Source: Corynebacterium lowii
GTDB taxonomy: Bacteria > Actinomycetota > Actinomycetes > Mycobacteriales > Mycobacteriaceae
Assembly (NCBI RefSeq): GCF_001412085.1
Contig: NZ_LKEV01000005.1
Span: forward strand, 62,001-126,000
Reading direction: 5' to 3'
DNA length: 64,000 nt
The notes beneath the pieces were generated by a model. The model was not told the DNA's origin and ran no database searches. It saw nothing but the letters and a program-made list of their open reading frames with translations. The first letter of the stretch is position 1. Each line of letters starts with the position of its first letter. Below, one piece after another: positions 1-9,686 of this stretch. Made by a program: the position numbers and the translations under genes.

Positions 1-3000
1 CGCCGCGATCTTGCGGTACGCCTCCAGGCGCAGCCGCTCCGCGTTGATGTAGGTGTCCGGTATGTGGGCGTCCACCGGCAGGTCGATGCGGATCTCCTTG
101 GGCCCCTGATCCGTGGCGTCCAGGGGCTGCCCGGTGGCCAGCGCCCGGTACGTCTCCACGGCCTCCCCCACCAGGCGCATGTAGAGGTCAAAGCCCACCC
201 CGGCGATGTGCCCGGACTGCTCCGAGCCCAGCACGTTGCCCGCGCCGCGCATCTCCAAGTCCTTCATGGCCACCGCCATGCCCGCTCCGAGGTCGTTGTT
301 CTGCGCGATCGTAGAGAGGCGATCGTAGGAGGTCTCCGTGAGCGTGGCCCCGCGCGGGTAGAAGAAATAGGCGTAGCCGCGCTCGCGGGAGCGGCCCACC
401 CGGCCCCGCAGCTGATGGAGCTGGGACAACCCCATGTGGTGTGCGTTCTCCACGATGAGGGTGTTGGCGTTGGCGATGTCCAGGCCCGTCTCTACGATGG
501 TGGTGCACACCAGGACGTCGTACTCGCGGTCCCAGAAGCCCTGCACCGTGCGCTCCAGCAGCTCCTCGCTCATCTGCCCGTGCGCCACCACGATGCGCGC
601 CTCCGGCACCAGCTCGCGCAGCTCGCGGGCCTTCTTCTCGATGTCGCGCACCTTGTTGTGGATGAAAAACACCTGGCCGTCGCGCAACAGCTCGCGCCGG
701 ATCGCCGCCGCCACCTGCTGGCTCTCCTCCGCGCCCACGTAGGTGAGCACCGGGTGGCGGTCCTCCGGCGGGGTCAGGATGGTGGACATCTCCCTGATCC
801 CGGACATGGACATCTCCAGGGTGCGCGGGATCGGGGTGGCGGACATGGTGAGCACGTCCACGTGGCTGCGCAGCGCCTTGATGTGCTCCTTGTGCTCCAC
901 GCCAAAGCGCTGCTCCTCGTCCACCACGATGAGCCCGAGGTTCTTCCACCGCACGCCCGTCTGGAGCAGGCGGTGGGTGCCCACCACCACGTCCACCGTG
1001 CCGTCGGCCAGCCCGGCGACGATCTCCCGGGCCTCCGCCGGGGAGGTAAAGCGCGACAGCCCCCGGATGGTCACCGCGAAGCCCTCCATGCGCTCCTCGA
1101 AGGTCTTGAGGTGCTGCTGCGCCAGCAGCGTGGTGGGCACCAGCACCGCCACCTGGCGGCCGTCCTGCACCGCCTTAAACGCCGCGCGCACCGCCACCTC
1201 GGTCTTGCCGTAGCCCACGTCGCCCACCACCACGCGATCCATCGGCGTGGCCCGCTCCATGTCCTCCTTGACGGCCTCGATGGCCGCCATCTGATCCTCC
1301 GTCTCCGCGTACGGGAAGTTGTCCTCCATCTGCCGCTGCCACGGCGAATCCGGGGCGAAGGCGTGCCCCGGTGCGGACTGCCGCTTGGCGTACAGCTCCA
1401 CCAGTTCGCTGGCGATCTCGCGCACCGCCGCCCGCGCCTTCTTCTTGGTGTTCTTCCAGTCCGATCCCCCCATCTTGGACAAGGTGGGGGCCTCCCCGCC
1501 GGTGTACTTGCTCAGCAGGTCCAGCGAGTCCATGGGCACCCAGAGCTGATCCGCAGGATGGCCGCGCTTGGAGGCCGCATACTCCAGCACGATGTACTCG
1601 CGCCGCGAGGTCTCGTCGCCCGCCCGAATAGTACGCTCGGCCATCTTGATGAAGCGCCCAATGCCGTGCGTCTCATGCACGACGTAATCGCCCGCCTTGA
1701 GCGCCAGCGGGTCCACGCGGTTGCGGCGCCGCGCCGGGCGCCGCTTGGCCCCGGCGATGTCCCCCACCCGGTTGCCGGTCAGGTCCGTCTCCGTGAGCAC
1801 CACGGCCTCGGAGAACACCAGGCCCGCGTGGCTCAGCGCCTGGTACAGGGTCACCTCGCCCGCGCGCGGCTCCCACGCCGGGGTGGCCACGTGCGTGCGG
1901 ATGCCCTGCTCCGCGAAGCGCTCCGTCATCCTCTTGATGGCCCCCTGGGTGGGGGTGATGTAGGCCGCGCGGCCCCCGTCGGAGGTGTGCGCCAGCAGCA
2001 GCGCCATTATCTCCTCGATCTTGGCGAGGTTGCCGCGTGGGGCGGGCACCGCCTCGAACTCCAGCGGCAGCGTCTCCTCCTCCGGCCCCTCTAGCATCCC
2101 CGGCGGGGAGAACGTCCACCACGGGACCTCGGATTTCTCAGCGCTCACCCGCAGCGAGTCGAAGGATTGGTAGGAACTGGCGCTTAAGTCCAGCCCCTCG
2201 GCGGAAATGGGGGCCGCGCCTTGCGCGCCCATCGCTGCGGCCTCCCAGCCGGCCTCCAGGAACTCCCGGTCGGTGGCCTCCAGGTCCGCGATGCGCCTGC
2301 GGATCTTCTCCGGCCCCACCAGCACCATGTGCGTTCCCGGGGCCGCAAGCTCCGGCAGGGTGGCCAGGGGGGCGTCGCTGAGCACGGAGAGCAGCGCCTC
2401 CATGCCGTCGGCGGGCTGACCCGCGGCGATCTTACTCAGTAGTTCCACCAGGGTCGGATTACCCGGGTAGCGCCGCGCCAGTTCCTCGGCGCGGGCCGCC
2501 ACCTCTGGGGTGATCGGCAGCTCGCGGGCCGGGTACAGCTCCACCTCCGGCACCGTGGCGTCCGGCAGGGCGCGCTGGTCCGCCACGGAAAAGTGCCGGA
2601 TCTCCGTGATCTCATCGCCCCACAATTCCACGCGCACCGGGTAAGCTGCGGTGGTGGGAAAGACGTCGAGGATCCCGCCGCGCACCGCGAACTGGCCGCG
2701 CTTGGACACCATGTCCACGTGCTCGTAGGCCCGGAGCACCAGGTTCTCGGTGAGTTCGCTCAGGGGGTAGTCCCGCCCCTCGCACACCACGACGGGTTCG
2801 CGGCCCTCCACCCGCGTGAGGACCGGCTGGCTCAGCGCGCGGGCCGCCGCCACGACTACCCGGTAGCGAGAAAGATTGCGCAGCACCCGCGCACGCCGGC
2901 CCACGATGTCCACGCCGGGGCTGAGCCGCTCGTGCGGTAGCGTCTCCCACGAGGGGAACAGGGCCACCTTCTCCCCCAGCATGGCCCGCAGCTCTGCACT

Positions 3001-3237
3001 GAGGTCCTCGGCCTCCCTGCCCGTGGCGGTGACCGCGATGACCGGCGCGGCGAACGAGAGCGCTGCCACCGCCCAGGGGCGCACCTGATCCAGCCCCGTG
3101 AGGTGCAGCTCCGGGGTGCCAGCGTGGGTGAGCATTCCCGTCAGCTTGGGGTCCTGGCTTACCAGCTTGAGCAAGCCCGCCAAGGCGGGGGCCTGCTCGG
3201 TCTCCTCTGCTACCTGCTTTGTTCCTTCTTGCCTCAC
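1..3237 (-). CDS. mfd: Transcription-repair coupling factor Mfd (C-terminus cut by window edge)
   Basis: ATP-dependent translocase that removes RNA polymerase stalled at DNA lesions and recruits UvrA. About 1,079 codons are present; the family is about 1,200 residues, so only the last part is missing. The CarD-like polymerase-interaction domain starts near residue 515 ([16 protein letters not shown]). Helicase motif I is GDVGYGKTE near 670 and the DEEQRFG motif near 770. The start is GTG at 3237 ([12 protein letters not shown]), preceded by GGGAGGA at good spacing. The frame is open throughout and long antisense frames over it are shadows. Confidence 0.97.
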   Translation of the reverse strand, partial: MRQEGTKQVAEETEQAPALAGLLKLVSQDPKLTGMLTHAGTPELHLTGLDQVRPWAVAALSFAAPVIAVTATGREAEDLSAELRAMLGEKVALFPSWETLPHERLSPGVDIVGRRARVLRNLSRYRVVVAAARALSQPVLTRVEGREPVVVCEGRDYPLSELTENLVLRAYEHVDMVSKRGQFAVRGGILDVFPTTAAYPVRVELWGDEITEIRHFSVADQRALPDATVPEVELYPARELPITPEVAARAEELARRYPGNPTLVELLSKIAAGQPADGMEALLSVLSDAPLATLPELAAPGTHMVLVGPEKIRRRIADLEATDREFLEAGWEAAAMGAQGAAPISAEGLDLSASSYQSFDSLRVSAEKSEVPWWTFSPPGMLEGPEEETLPLEFEAVPAPRGNLAKIEEIMALLLAHTSDGGRAAYITPTQGAIKRMTERFAEQGIRTHVATPAWEPRAGEVTLYQALSHAGLVFSEAVVLTETDLTGNRVGDIAGAKRRPARRRNRVDPLALKAGDYVVHETHGIGRFIKMAERTIRAGDETSRREYIVLEYAASKRGHPADQLWVPMDSLDLLSKYTGGEAPTLSKMGGSDWKNTKKKARAAVREIASELVELYAKRQSAPGHAFAPDSPWQRQMEDNFPYAETEDQMAAIEAVKEDMERATPMDRVVVGDVGYGKTEVAVRAAFKAVQDGRQVAVLVPTTLLAQQHLKTFEERMEGFAVTIRGLSRFTSPAEAREIVAGLADGTVDVVVGTHRLLQTGVRWKNLGLIVVDEEQRFGVEHKEHIKALRSHVDVLTMSATPIPRTLEMSMSGIREMSTILTPPEDRHPVLTYVGAEESQQVAAAIRRELLRDGQVFFIHNKVRDIEKKARELRELVPEARIVVAHGQMSEELLERTVQGFWDREYDVLVCTTIVETGLDIANANTLIVENAHHMGLSQLHQLRGRVGRSRERGYAYFFYPRGATLTETSYDRLSTIAQNNDLGAGMAVAMKDLEMRGAGNVLGSEQSGHIAGVGFDLYMRLVGEAVETYRALATGQPLDATDQGPKEIRIDLPVDAHIPDTYINAERLRLEAYRKIAA

Positions 3238-3343
3238 GTCGGTTCCTCCCTGCGCCCTCACGGGCGCGCGTGCAGCGCGTTTTCGGCGCTCGTCGCGTGG
3301 CCGAACGCGCGCTCGAACTCCACTTACCCTACGCGGGCGGCGG

Positions 3344-3374
3344 TTGGATGCGGGAGCGCCCCATGCGCTACAGT
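3344..3374 (+). promoter_or_regulatory. Possible tRNA-Gln promoter
   Basis: TTGGAT at 3344-3349 and TACAGT at 3369-3374 lie 19 bp apart, about 37 bp before the tRNA gene in the short gap after the divergent mfd start. The spacing is longer than ideal, so this is a weak call. Confidence 0.35.
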
Positions 3375-3410
3375 ACATTAGAGCGCTGGGGTTCATCGCC
3401 CGGGTGTGGT

Positions 3411-3481
3411 TCCCCATGGTGTAATCGGCAACACTACGGTTTTTGGTACCGTCATTCTAGGTTCGAGTCCTGGTGGGGAAG
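3411..3481 (+). tRNA. tRNA-Gln (anticodon TTG)
   Basis: The acceptor stem TCCCCAT pairs with GTGGGGA. The anticodon arm ACGGT-TTTTGGT-ACCGT carries anticodon TTG, and the T arm is CTAGG-TTCGAGT-CCTGG. No CCA is encoded. Its 3' end is repeated at 12160-12193, so this gene served as the integration site of the island that follows. Confidence 0.93.
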
Positions 3482-3482
3482 C
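3449..3482 (+). repeat. attL-like direct repeat (3' end of tRNA-Gln)
   Basis: These 34 bp, from the anticodon stem to just past the discriminator base, match 12160-12193 at 29 of 34 positions. The first 15 and last 8 bases are identical. This is the usual geometry of a tRNA attachment site; the right copy has drifted because it is not under tRNA selection. Confidence 0.8.
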
Positions 3483-3887
3483 ATTTTTTCCACACACCGA
3501 CATAGCAGGGAAAACACCCTGTGACGTGGTTTTTTATCATTTCTAGGCCTCGTGGCGAATATGGTGAAACACGGCCTAATCCCGTGAAAAACTGTCGGCC
3601 ATGTCGTTGAGTTATTTCGCCACAAATCCCAGTTCAGACCAAACAAGCCAGAACAGATAAAGCCCTGCCCCTCTTCGCAGCCTAGGGAGAATCCCATGCT
3701 CCTAGCTGACACCCTCGCGTAGTTCCTCATGCACCGGGGGCTGACGCTGCTCCAACATCAAAGGACGAGGGAACTTAATATGCTCCACGGCGACACAGTA
3801 GCGACTACTCCGCGAACGCACTCACCCCACCACCCCGCCCCACCGCAGTTTCCTGTCGTAACTCCACAGCGCTCCGCGAGACGGGCC

Positions 3888-4034
3888 TCAGCCCTCGCAT
3901 GTATCATTAGCCAAGGTCTTATATTGCTCGGAGACGGATTGCTCTTTAGTTCCTCGACTGGTAATCAACAACCCCGCCGACTCAGAGAGTGCAGTCAAGG
4001 CGATCCCGACCAATGTGGTCAACACTACGGTCAT
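3888..4034 (-). CDS. Small membrane peptide, 48 aa
   Basis: Reads MTVVLTTLVGIALTALSESA and continues to a polar tail; the N-terminal half is one hydrophobic segment. GGAGGTGAATCC directly before the ATG is a strong ribosome binding site. It follows closely on the decayed membrane-protein frame at 4039-4402. In a prophage setting it could be a lysis accessory, but nothing in the sequence proves that. It may also be a non-functional leftover. Confidence 0.4.
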   Translation of the reverse strand: MTVVLTTLVGIALTALSESAGLLITSRGTKEQSVSEQYKTLANDTCEG

Positions 4035-4038
4035 GGAT

Positions 4039-4402
4039 TCACCTCCCATCCCTGCTTCTCCCAAATGCCCAATAAACAAGGACCACCGCCGTGAAATAGG
4101 TAATCGCCGTCACGTAACCACGCGGAGATTGATCGAGTATCCAGGCCAACACATGCAGTATCCCCACAGGAAATATAGGAAATTACACATCCCTGCTGCC
4201 GGGTCGATCCACTGAAGCAACACCAAACACGCCAAGCAAAATGCTCCGGCCATAAGCCACAGTCCAGGCCGGTAACGGAAAAAACCTCCAACGCGGGCAC
4301 TGGGGGATCAGCGGGCACCACCGCAAGCAGATAGCACACCCCAGGCAACGGTATCCCCCCACCGTAAGGATCAACAATCCTACCCAGCGGGATTGCAGCA
4401 TG
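4039..4402 (-). pseudogene. Decayed small membrane protein (holin-like position)
   Basis: No single frame spans the segment. Hydrophobic stretches appear in different frames in a sensible order: PLPGVCYLLAVV, then GLWLMAGAFCLACLVLLQWI, then GYVTAITYFTAVVLVYWAFG ending at TGA 4039-4041. Joined by small indels they give a protein of about 110 residues with several membrane helices. Size and position beside a second small membrane peptide near a prophage end resemble a holin, but this is inference only. Confidence 0.4.
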
Positions 4403-4462
4403 AAAACGACAAGGTTCTGTGCGCACTGGAAACAACATTGCAGAGACTTCTAGCCCCGTACT

Positions 4463-5035
4463 TCACCCATCACCTACTTTTACTTCCTCGCTGTCCTTGG
4501 CTGCGTTCATTGCAGCAGAGCGGCGCTGTGCCCGCTTTGCCGCTAGCTGATCCGATACCGACTCTCCCGCAGATTTCCGCTCTGCCTGCTTAAGCACCGC
4601 AATAGCGCTCAACGTACGGGTTACCGCTGCCTACATCTGACAGGTCTCCGAGATCATGCTGCTGACCACCACCTGCAGCTGCGTGGAGCCATCGTCAAGC
4701 TCTTGCGGGTCGCCCAGTTCGAACCACAGCGCCGAGTTCGTGCTAAGTGAGGTCTGCGTACTTGAGTAATGTTGGTTTATCCGGGCTTACGGCCTCAGCA
4801 GTTTCTCAGACTTTCTCTCCGGTTTCCTTGTACTCCGCCACGCTTCTTTACCATCGAATGGCGTGGCTTCTTCTCCCTTGATGCGAGTTTGGCGCGGTGC
4901 TCGCGGGTGTACTTGTTGTACGCGACGCACCACTCGTCACACATTTGTTCCTTTTTGCGCACGTGCTGCCGGTAACCCGCAAAGGTGCCGCACTTCGGGC
5001 GGTTTCTGCGGTGACCTTTTCTCGTCCACGCTCAT
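4463..5035 (-). pseudogene. Phage terminase small subunit-like pseudogene
   Basis: The N-terminal part, in one frame, reads PKCGTFAGYRQHVRKKEQMC followed by DEWCVAYNKYTREHRAK, a Cys-pair segment of the kind seen in short actinophage terminase-region proteins. After frame changes the C-terminal part reads SALWFELGDPQELDDGSTQ, then VVVSSMISETCQM, a TAG stop, and AAVTRTLSAIAVLKQAE up to the terminal stop at 4463. At least two frameshifts and one nonsense codon make it non-functional. The family name comes from motif memory, not a search. Confidence 0.5.
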
Positions 5036-5059
5036 CACCCCAGTGGAGTGAACCAGACG

Positions 5060-5690
5060 TAGACCGTAGCACGCCACATAGACCGCTGTTAGAATGGTAA
5101 ATCTGGGGCTTCGTGGCCAGATTTTAGCAATATGATTAAAAAAGAGAATCAGCTGTCCTCATATTCATGGGCCGTCCGCGCAATGTCATGCCGGTGAGGG
5201 CGTCGCCGACGGCACGTAGGGGTTTGTCGAGGCTGCGCTCTAGGTCATGGGATCACCGCGCTTACAATCCCAGGCTTTTGGGCGAGGCATGAAAACCCAC
5301 ATGCAGTTCGATGGGCGTTCTAGTGAGCGGGTGATGTGATGATACGCCTGAGGACTAAGTTTCTATGCCAGGAGGATGCAATGAGACAGCTTCGTGCGAC
5401 TTGAGTTTGAGCCTTGGAGCGCAGCTAGGTGCGGAACGAAAACTGGAATTCAGGGTGAATAACTCCAGTGGATATGGCGGGGCAAATCATGCTCCTCTTT
5501 AATCTTTTCGTCACGGCTTTGCCACTATCTGTTCTGTGTCAGTGCCTGAGAGAATGTGAGTAAGCCATACCGTCCAGCCGCGTTTGATGTAAGCCTGGAG
5601 AGGTGTCGCTATGCCACATCGCACCATAGCAACTGTCGCGGATAGCACAGATCGGCGGTTTTACCTGGGGTTGGATGTAGGTGTACCACA
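5060..5690. other. Non-coding or unrecognisably decayed stretch
   Basis: I see no gene with start, ribosome site and coding-like frame. One short minus-strand frame near 5150-5260 reads LERSLDKPLRAVGDALTG and then GMTLRGRPMN, which looks protein-like, but it has no supported start and its family is unknown to me. Confidence 0.5.
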
Positions 5691-5694
5691 GATC

Positions 5695-5726
5695 AATCAC
5701 AGATTTTACCCCCGTTGTCTGTGATT
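5695..5726. promoter_or_regulatory. Inverted repeat upstream of the 5828 gene
   Basis: AATCACAGA and TCTGTGATT form a perfect 9-bp inverted repeat separated by 14 bp, about 100 bp before the start of the small secreted-protein gene. It could be an operator or a weak terminator; the T run after it is short. Confidence 0.4.
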
Positions 5727-5827
5727 TTCATGTGATTGTGCAGTGTCTCCCTTCCTTAGTTCAGGGTGGGTGAGTAAAATTATTGAGTGTCCCTAGTTCA
5801 CTTTTTGGCTTTTTGGAGTGTGATTTT

Positions 5828-6139
5828 ATGAGGTTTGCTCGCATAGCTATCGGCGGCGCGCTCGCCGTTGCGGCGACTGTTGGGATGGCTGGTGTTGCTT
5901 CTGCCTATAATGAGGGGGATCACCCTTTCTTTGAGGAGCATCGTTTCAGTGGTTCGTCTACGTCGGCTGCTGCGTTTCAGGAGTGGTTTGCTGGCGGGGA
6001 GTTTGTGCGTCCTACCGTGGAAACTCTTGATCTGACCGAGTTGAGGGTTAATGATTTTGAGACCGCTCGCGCGGGTGATGTGGTGTATAAGAATGATTCT
6101 GGGGAGTTCTGGATAAAGAAGCACGCGACGATCAAGTAG
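5828..6139 (+). CDS. Small secreted protein, 103 aa, unknown function
   Basis: Begins MRFARIAIGGALAVAATVGM and ends its signal peptide at GVASA before YNEGDHPF, a textbook Sec signal with an AxA cleavage site. The mature part is about 75 residues, acidic, with WFAGGEF and VYKNDSGEFWIKK and no cysteine. The ATG at 5828 is chosen because it starts the signal peptide; the upstream in-frame GTG adds residues that do not fit one. A strong terminator follows at 6151. It is intact while most phage-type neighbours are broken. No family recognised. Confidence 0.75.
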   Translation: MRFARIAIGGALAVAATVGMAGVASAYNEGDHPFFEEHRFSGSSTSAAAFQEWFAGGEFVRPTVETLDLTELRVNDFETARAGDVVYKNDSGEFWIKKHATIK

Positions 6140-6150
6140 TTTTCGTTTGG

Positions 6151-6193
6151 AACCGCTGGGACTATATGGAGTCCTGGCGGTTTTTCTTTTTTT
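6151..6193 (+). terminator. Rho-independent terminator of the 5828 gene
   Basis: A 13-bp stem (AACCGCTGGGACT with AGTCCTGGCGGTT, two G-U pairs) around a 6-base loop is followed directly by a T-rich tract, 12 bp after the stop codon. Confidence 0.85.
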
Positions 6194-6472
6194 AGCATTA
6201 TTCATAGTTAATTTCATCCCGGTATTTTTCGTGGTCATCTTCCCATTTTTCTGCGTGGTACTTGTGGATGGCTCCGGGACATATTCTAAGCGCGTTATTT
6301 CAGAATATCCCTTCACCTTTTCGAGAACATTGCGCACATAAGCGTTTATTTTGGTTTCTTCGCTGAGGTGATGGAGGTAACCACTGTTGGTGGTGACCCT
6401 AATTTCGTAGATGTCGGGTTGATCGAGCGGATGGATGGGTTCTCAGATAGAGATTTTTCTTTCGTTTTTGGT
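6190..6472 (-). pseudogene. Decayed small protein of unknown function
   Basis: From ATG at 6472 the frame reads MTKNERKISI, a TGA stop, then about 75 open codons including LHHLSEETKINAYVRNVLEK and YSEITRLEYVPEP, ending in a Lys/Thr-rich tail that runs into the terminator of the opposite gene. Composition is protein-like but no ribosome site is evident and no family is recognised. Confidence 0.35.
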
Positions 6473-6499
6473 CATGAAAAATACCCGCCACCAAAAACG

Positions 6500-6830
6500 G
6501 CAGGGATAAGGGGGTTGAAATTTGCGATGCCTTAGCAGCCAGGATGGCACGAAACCTCTGGATGCCCCCTGGTGGGGTAATGATGTATCCCAGGGCTTCG
6601 AGAGCATGTACTACTTCTTGTGGGGTACCACGGACTACTGCCCAAAGTTAAATACACCGCCAATGCTTGCAGTTTGCAATGATTGCTTCCTCCCAGCTAT
6701 CTTCGCCTTCAAATCCACACTCGCGGATGATGAAATACAGGAAGTCCTCGACAGAAGATCAGGAACGGTGCCCACCTACAGGGATGTGGCGTGCTTCTAT
6801 TTTTCCTTGACGGACAACTTTACTGGGGAC
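6500..6830 (-). pseudogene. Decayed phage-type gene, unknown function
   Basis: One minus-strand frame reads KVVRQGKIEARHIPVGGHRS, TGA, SSVEDFLYFIIRECGFEGED then WEEAIIANCKHWRCI, TAA, WAVVRGTPQEVVHALEALGY and IITPPGGIQRFRAI. The text between the two stops is clearly protein-like, which indicates a former gene of about 110 residues. Family not recognised. The plus-strand frame over it (6522-6836) is less convincing. Confidence 0.4.
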
Positions 6831-6839
6831 GGTTGATCA

Positions 6840-7215
6840 TCCGCGTGGAGCTAAGTCATGTTCCTGCTCCGGACATGTGGAGGTGGGCAGCAGGGGGCTG
6901 GTTTTCTTTTTCTGGTAGAAAAATCACAGGATCGGAACGGCGCCAATAAGGAGGGGGAGCTAGATTTAAGAAAAGACAAGATTCTGGTGGTTTCGACTTA
7001 TCCTCATGTCGAGTTCAATTTTCGCTAGTAAAGATCAGATGAGCGTGAGGGGTCCTAAGAGAGCGAAGCGCAGGGAAAACTCTGACGCTAGTACTTTTCT
7101 AGGTTTGCCGCCCTGAAGATCGACGCTAGTTTTTTGGGGAGAGATTTTTCAAGGATTTCTAAGAGTAAGCCCTTAAACTTATGAATTTCATTACAGAATT
7201 CTTTCGATTCTATTT
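6840..7215. other. No supported feature
   Basis: AT-rich interval without a convincing frame, RNA gene or repeat on either strand. Confidence 0.5.
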
Positions 7216-7218
7216 AAA

Positions 7219-7556
7219 TTATCCTTCAAGGAGGAATTTTATTCCGTCAAGTTCATCGTAGAGTCTATGGTCTGACATGGTGAGTGTTCCGATGGCGGTC
7301 AGGCAGTCAAGGTCTTCTGAGCTAATGGGTTACCTTCATGTTCTAGATAGTCGAAGGTGTGGAGCCTGTAGTCAGCTCGTCGCATCGTTTGGCGATCTGT
7401 TCGCGGTTGAGCCATTCTTCTGTAATGGTGATACTCATGGTTATCATGTTCTTGTTGCTATATATTGTGTCGGCGATTTTACACTTTTGCCCGTTTAGTT
7501 GGGTAAGCGCTTGAACCTTTGAGTTCACGTACCCGCACCTCAGAACCTTTGATCAT
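7219..7556 (-). pseudogene. Decayed small phage-type gene, unknown function
   Basis: AGGAAGTGACT precedes ATG at 7556. The first frame reads MIKGSEVRVRELKGSSAYPT then stops. A second frame gives MSITITEEWLNREQIAKRCD and a third gives SEDLDCLTAIGTLTMSDHRL and YDELDGIKFLLEG ending at 7219. Joined they make one protein of about 105 residues broken by at least two indels. No family recognised. Confidence 0.42.
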
Positions 7557-7611
7557 AGTCACTTCCTGTGGGTTTCCTGAGTTTTTTGGGGTAGGATGGT
7601 AGTGTGGCGTT

Positions 7612-7805
7612 TCAAGATTGTTTTCCGGTGTTTATATACACGACATATGGGGAAGGGTGCAATTTCGTCAGACGGACTCCTAGGACCCTTGTGAGGTCTG
7701 CTGTCGCTAGCCAATCTTCCCGATATTTTCCTGCAGCAGCTTACGTGCTTCCACGGCAGTCAGGGTCCTCCACTGGACCCAAGGCGATCTCTGCGCGACC
7801 CTAGA
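7612..7805 (-). pseudogene. Fragment of an unknown gene
   Basis: A minus-strand frame reads GRAEIALGPVEDPDCRGST, a TAA stop, then KYREDWLATADLTRVLGVRL and TKLHPSPYVVYINTGKQS to TGA at 7612. The text is protein-like with one nonsense codon; further upstream the frame meets another TAG. Function unknown. Confidence 0.35.
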
Positions 7806-7932
7806 CCAGGGATTTTATACCCTCTAAGCCCCCCCCGATGCGAGTTGTCCCTCACACAGGCATTGACTGTGCTCAACCAACTCCGCACGACGCACAGAAC
7901 CAGCCTCCCGGCAATCCAGGAACATATTGACC

Positions 7933-8241
7933 TCAGCGATGATGCCCCATCCCTAGTCGCCTGTCATCTGGGTTTTCAACGTAGTAGACACCCGCAGCCT
8001 CGTGATATACAGCCGGAACGTAGGGGCAGGTAGCCAAGACATATCTGCAGGCAGTTGCCGTTTTTTCATGATTATCTGGGTTCCAGAAATCCTGCTGCAC
8101 ATGACCAGCACATCGGCTGCGACCTGCATATAACGCTCTACTTATGCGCTTGTTGGCATGAATCACCCCCTCAAATGGTGGTTTTTCGTGTTCAATGACG
8201 GTTTTCCCTCTGCAAACGGGGTTTCCCCGATTTGGGCTCAA
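7933..8241 (-). pseudogene. WhiB-like regulator remnant
   Basis: The open frame contains RCAGHVQQDFWNPDNHEKTA followed by CRYVLATCPYVP, which resembles the iron-sulfur region of WhiB proteins (first Cys in CAG, then the CxxC..C cluster). The cluster is scrambled: an alternative frame over the same bases gives LQICL and LRSGCI, so the original C-x2-C-x5-C was probably split by small indels. Actinophages often carry WhiB-like genes. The C-terminal half (VYYVENPDDRRLGMG) is not diagnostic. Confidence 0.42.
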
Positions 8242-8600
8242 CTAGTCCTCAGGACAAGTACCACGCCACCGCCCCGGCTTTCGACCTGGTGGGCCGGTAT
8301 TTTCAGGACCTTGCGCACTCATTTTCACCAGGTCATATCTCAACCAAGCTTCGTAACCCGCTGGCCCGTGGTCGCAGCTCACTAGTCCGCGAACTGCCTG
8401 TACCCCCAGAAACATCTCCCTTGGGCCGTGCGGAACTCACCCTGGATTGTCGCGACGCTGCCCCACTTCAGCTCCCAGCATTCCGACAGCCGCGTCCCCA
8501 GTTTCTCCTTTGGATTGAATTGATCCCCGTAGGGCCGACCGCGTCGGCGTCGACTACCCCGTTAGGGGTAGAGGGTTATACAGGCCGTGTCAGGTAGAGA
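8242..8600. other. Open but unsupported stretch
   Basis: A 121-codon plus-strand frame (8232-8597) is open but has no ribosome site and no recognisable domain; its proline- and arginine-rich text looks like a chance frame in GC-rich DNA. No other feature is supported. Confidence 0.4.
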
Positions 8601-8604
8601 TAGG

Positions 8605-8639
8605 AGGACAGGACCTGGGAGTCCCCCGGTCTTGTCCTG
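8605..8639. repeat. Hairpin (11-bp inverted repeat)
   Basis: AGGACAGGACC and GGTCTTGTCCT pair over 11 positions with one wobble around a loop of 13 bases. There is no T run, so a terminator role is uncertain. Confidence 0.4.
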
Positions 8640-8747
8640 TGGTCCCCAAGAGAGAGTAGGTATGGTGTGGAGCGCTACTCGGTGCCCAAGGTAGCCTCGA
8701 CCGGAAACCACGCAACAAGCATAAAGAAAAGAGACTACGACTCCAGT

Positions 8748-9286
8748 ATGAAAAACACCTCATTGCTTCCATCCTGACCGCAACCGTTCTCACACTCACC
8801 ACCTGCACGCAAGGTGAAGCCACCTCTAGCGCCAACGGGGACGACAAGCCAACCATCAGCGAGGAGGCAGCCAGGCGAGGAATGATAAGGAGAAACAGAA
8901 ATGGCAACCACAACAAGTTCAGCACCGATAGAAACAACTAGCACCGAACCTAGTCATGGTCATAGTGATGACCATGACGCATCCGAACCTCAATAAGAGG
9001 AGCAAGACGATCACACGCGGCACTGATAACATCCCACTGATGCAGCAGATATTGAAGATAACCCTGCCATGTAAGAGAAATCCCAGAAGATATTCAAAAG
9101 CGCAAAGTCCTAGCAGAACTCCAAGGGGCAGGCACTGTACCGGAACTACACATCTACTTCCCCATCCCCGTCAAAGTACAAAAGTGCCGTTAGGTCAAAA
9201 ATACTATGCCAATTGCAACCAATATCAGAGAAAGCTTTTTTAGTGTTCCCGCAGGAGCGCCAGGCTACCGGAAGGCCCTAAATTAA
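8748..9286 (+). pseudogene. Frameshifted secreted lipoprotein
   Basis: The frame one base off the ATG at 8748 reads KHLIASILTATVLTLTTC then TQGEATSSANGDD, a lipoprotein signal with lipobox LTTC. ATG is followed by AAAAAC, so loss of a single A separates the start from this frame. Later frames carry TTTSSAPIETTSTEPSHGHS, DDHDASEPQ and EIPEDIQKRKVLAELQGAGT, interrupted by stops. Together they resemble a Thr/Ser-linker corynebacterial lipoprotein of about 170 residues, now broken several times. Confidence 0.55.
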
Positions 9287-9398
9287 AGACACAGCAGTGT
9301 AGCCTGTGAACCAAAGAAATAAAACACAACAAATAAATAGAACCCCAACAGGATAAATAAATCCCGTTAGGGTTTGTTCTGCCAAAAATGAGAATTGA

Positions 9399-9686
9399 TT
9401 AGATGTGGAAACCGAAAAGATTATCCTGAACCTCGTGAGCTTTCTCATGTACATCATCAAAGGCGTTAAAAACAACCTCATAGAGGTTACGAGCCTCGCC
9501 AAGCACATCACAACCAGCAGAGGAGCCGTGAACATGGACCGTTGGCCTGACCTCCACATGCGGCTTGACCTCCACATGCGGCTTGACCTCGACATTAGTC
9601 ACATCGTGGGCCATGGCAGGGGTTGCAGCACCAAAAGTCAAAGCAACGCTAACGGAAGAAACTACAAAAGTGCGAGAAATACGCAT
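9399..9686 (-). CDS. Small secreted protein with VEVKPH repeats, 95 aa
   Basis: Signal peptide MRISRTFVVSSVSVALTFGA followed by ATPAMA and a mature start at HDVTN. Near residues 32-50 the protein repeats VEVKPH, VEVKPH, VEVRPT, encoded by an 18-bp unit present as two near-identical copies and one diverged copy (about 9547-9594). The rest is an acidic helix-like segment with one cysteine (SSAGCDVLGE). The start at 9686 is taken because it begins the signal peptide. No family recognised; the His-rich repeats could bind metal, which is inference. Confidence 0.7.
   Translation of the reverse strand: MRISRTFVVSSVSVALTFGAATPAMAHDVTNVEVKPHVEVKPHVEVRPTVHVHGSSAGCDVLGEARNLYEVVFNAFDDVHEKAHEVQDNLFGFHI

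Noticed and set aside
64..2094. Long plus-strand open frames over mfd
   Set aside because: They are antisense to a fully conserved mfd frame; their Arg/His/Pro-rich text reflects GC-rich codons read backwards.
3452..3730. Minus-strand frame starting next to tRNA-Gln and ending PHQDSNLE
   Set aside because: The PHQDSNLE ending is the antisense of the tRNA 3' half, a well-known annotation artefact.
6147..6341. Hydrophobic 64-codon plus-strand frame
   Set aside because: It begins inside the terminator hairpin of the previous gene, has no ribosome site, and its hydrophobicity comes from T-rich DNA; the opposite strand looks more like a former gene.
7505..7553. Two copies of GAACCTTTGA
   Set aside because: A 10-bp direct repeat lying inside a decayed coding frame; too short and without context to call regulatory.
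8232..8597. 121-codon open plus-strand frame in the island
   Set aside because: No start signal, no domain and a composition typical of chance frames; kept only as an unsupported stretch.
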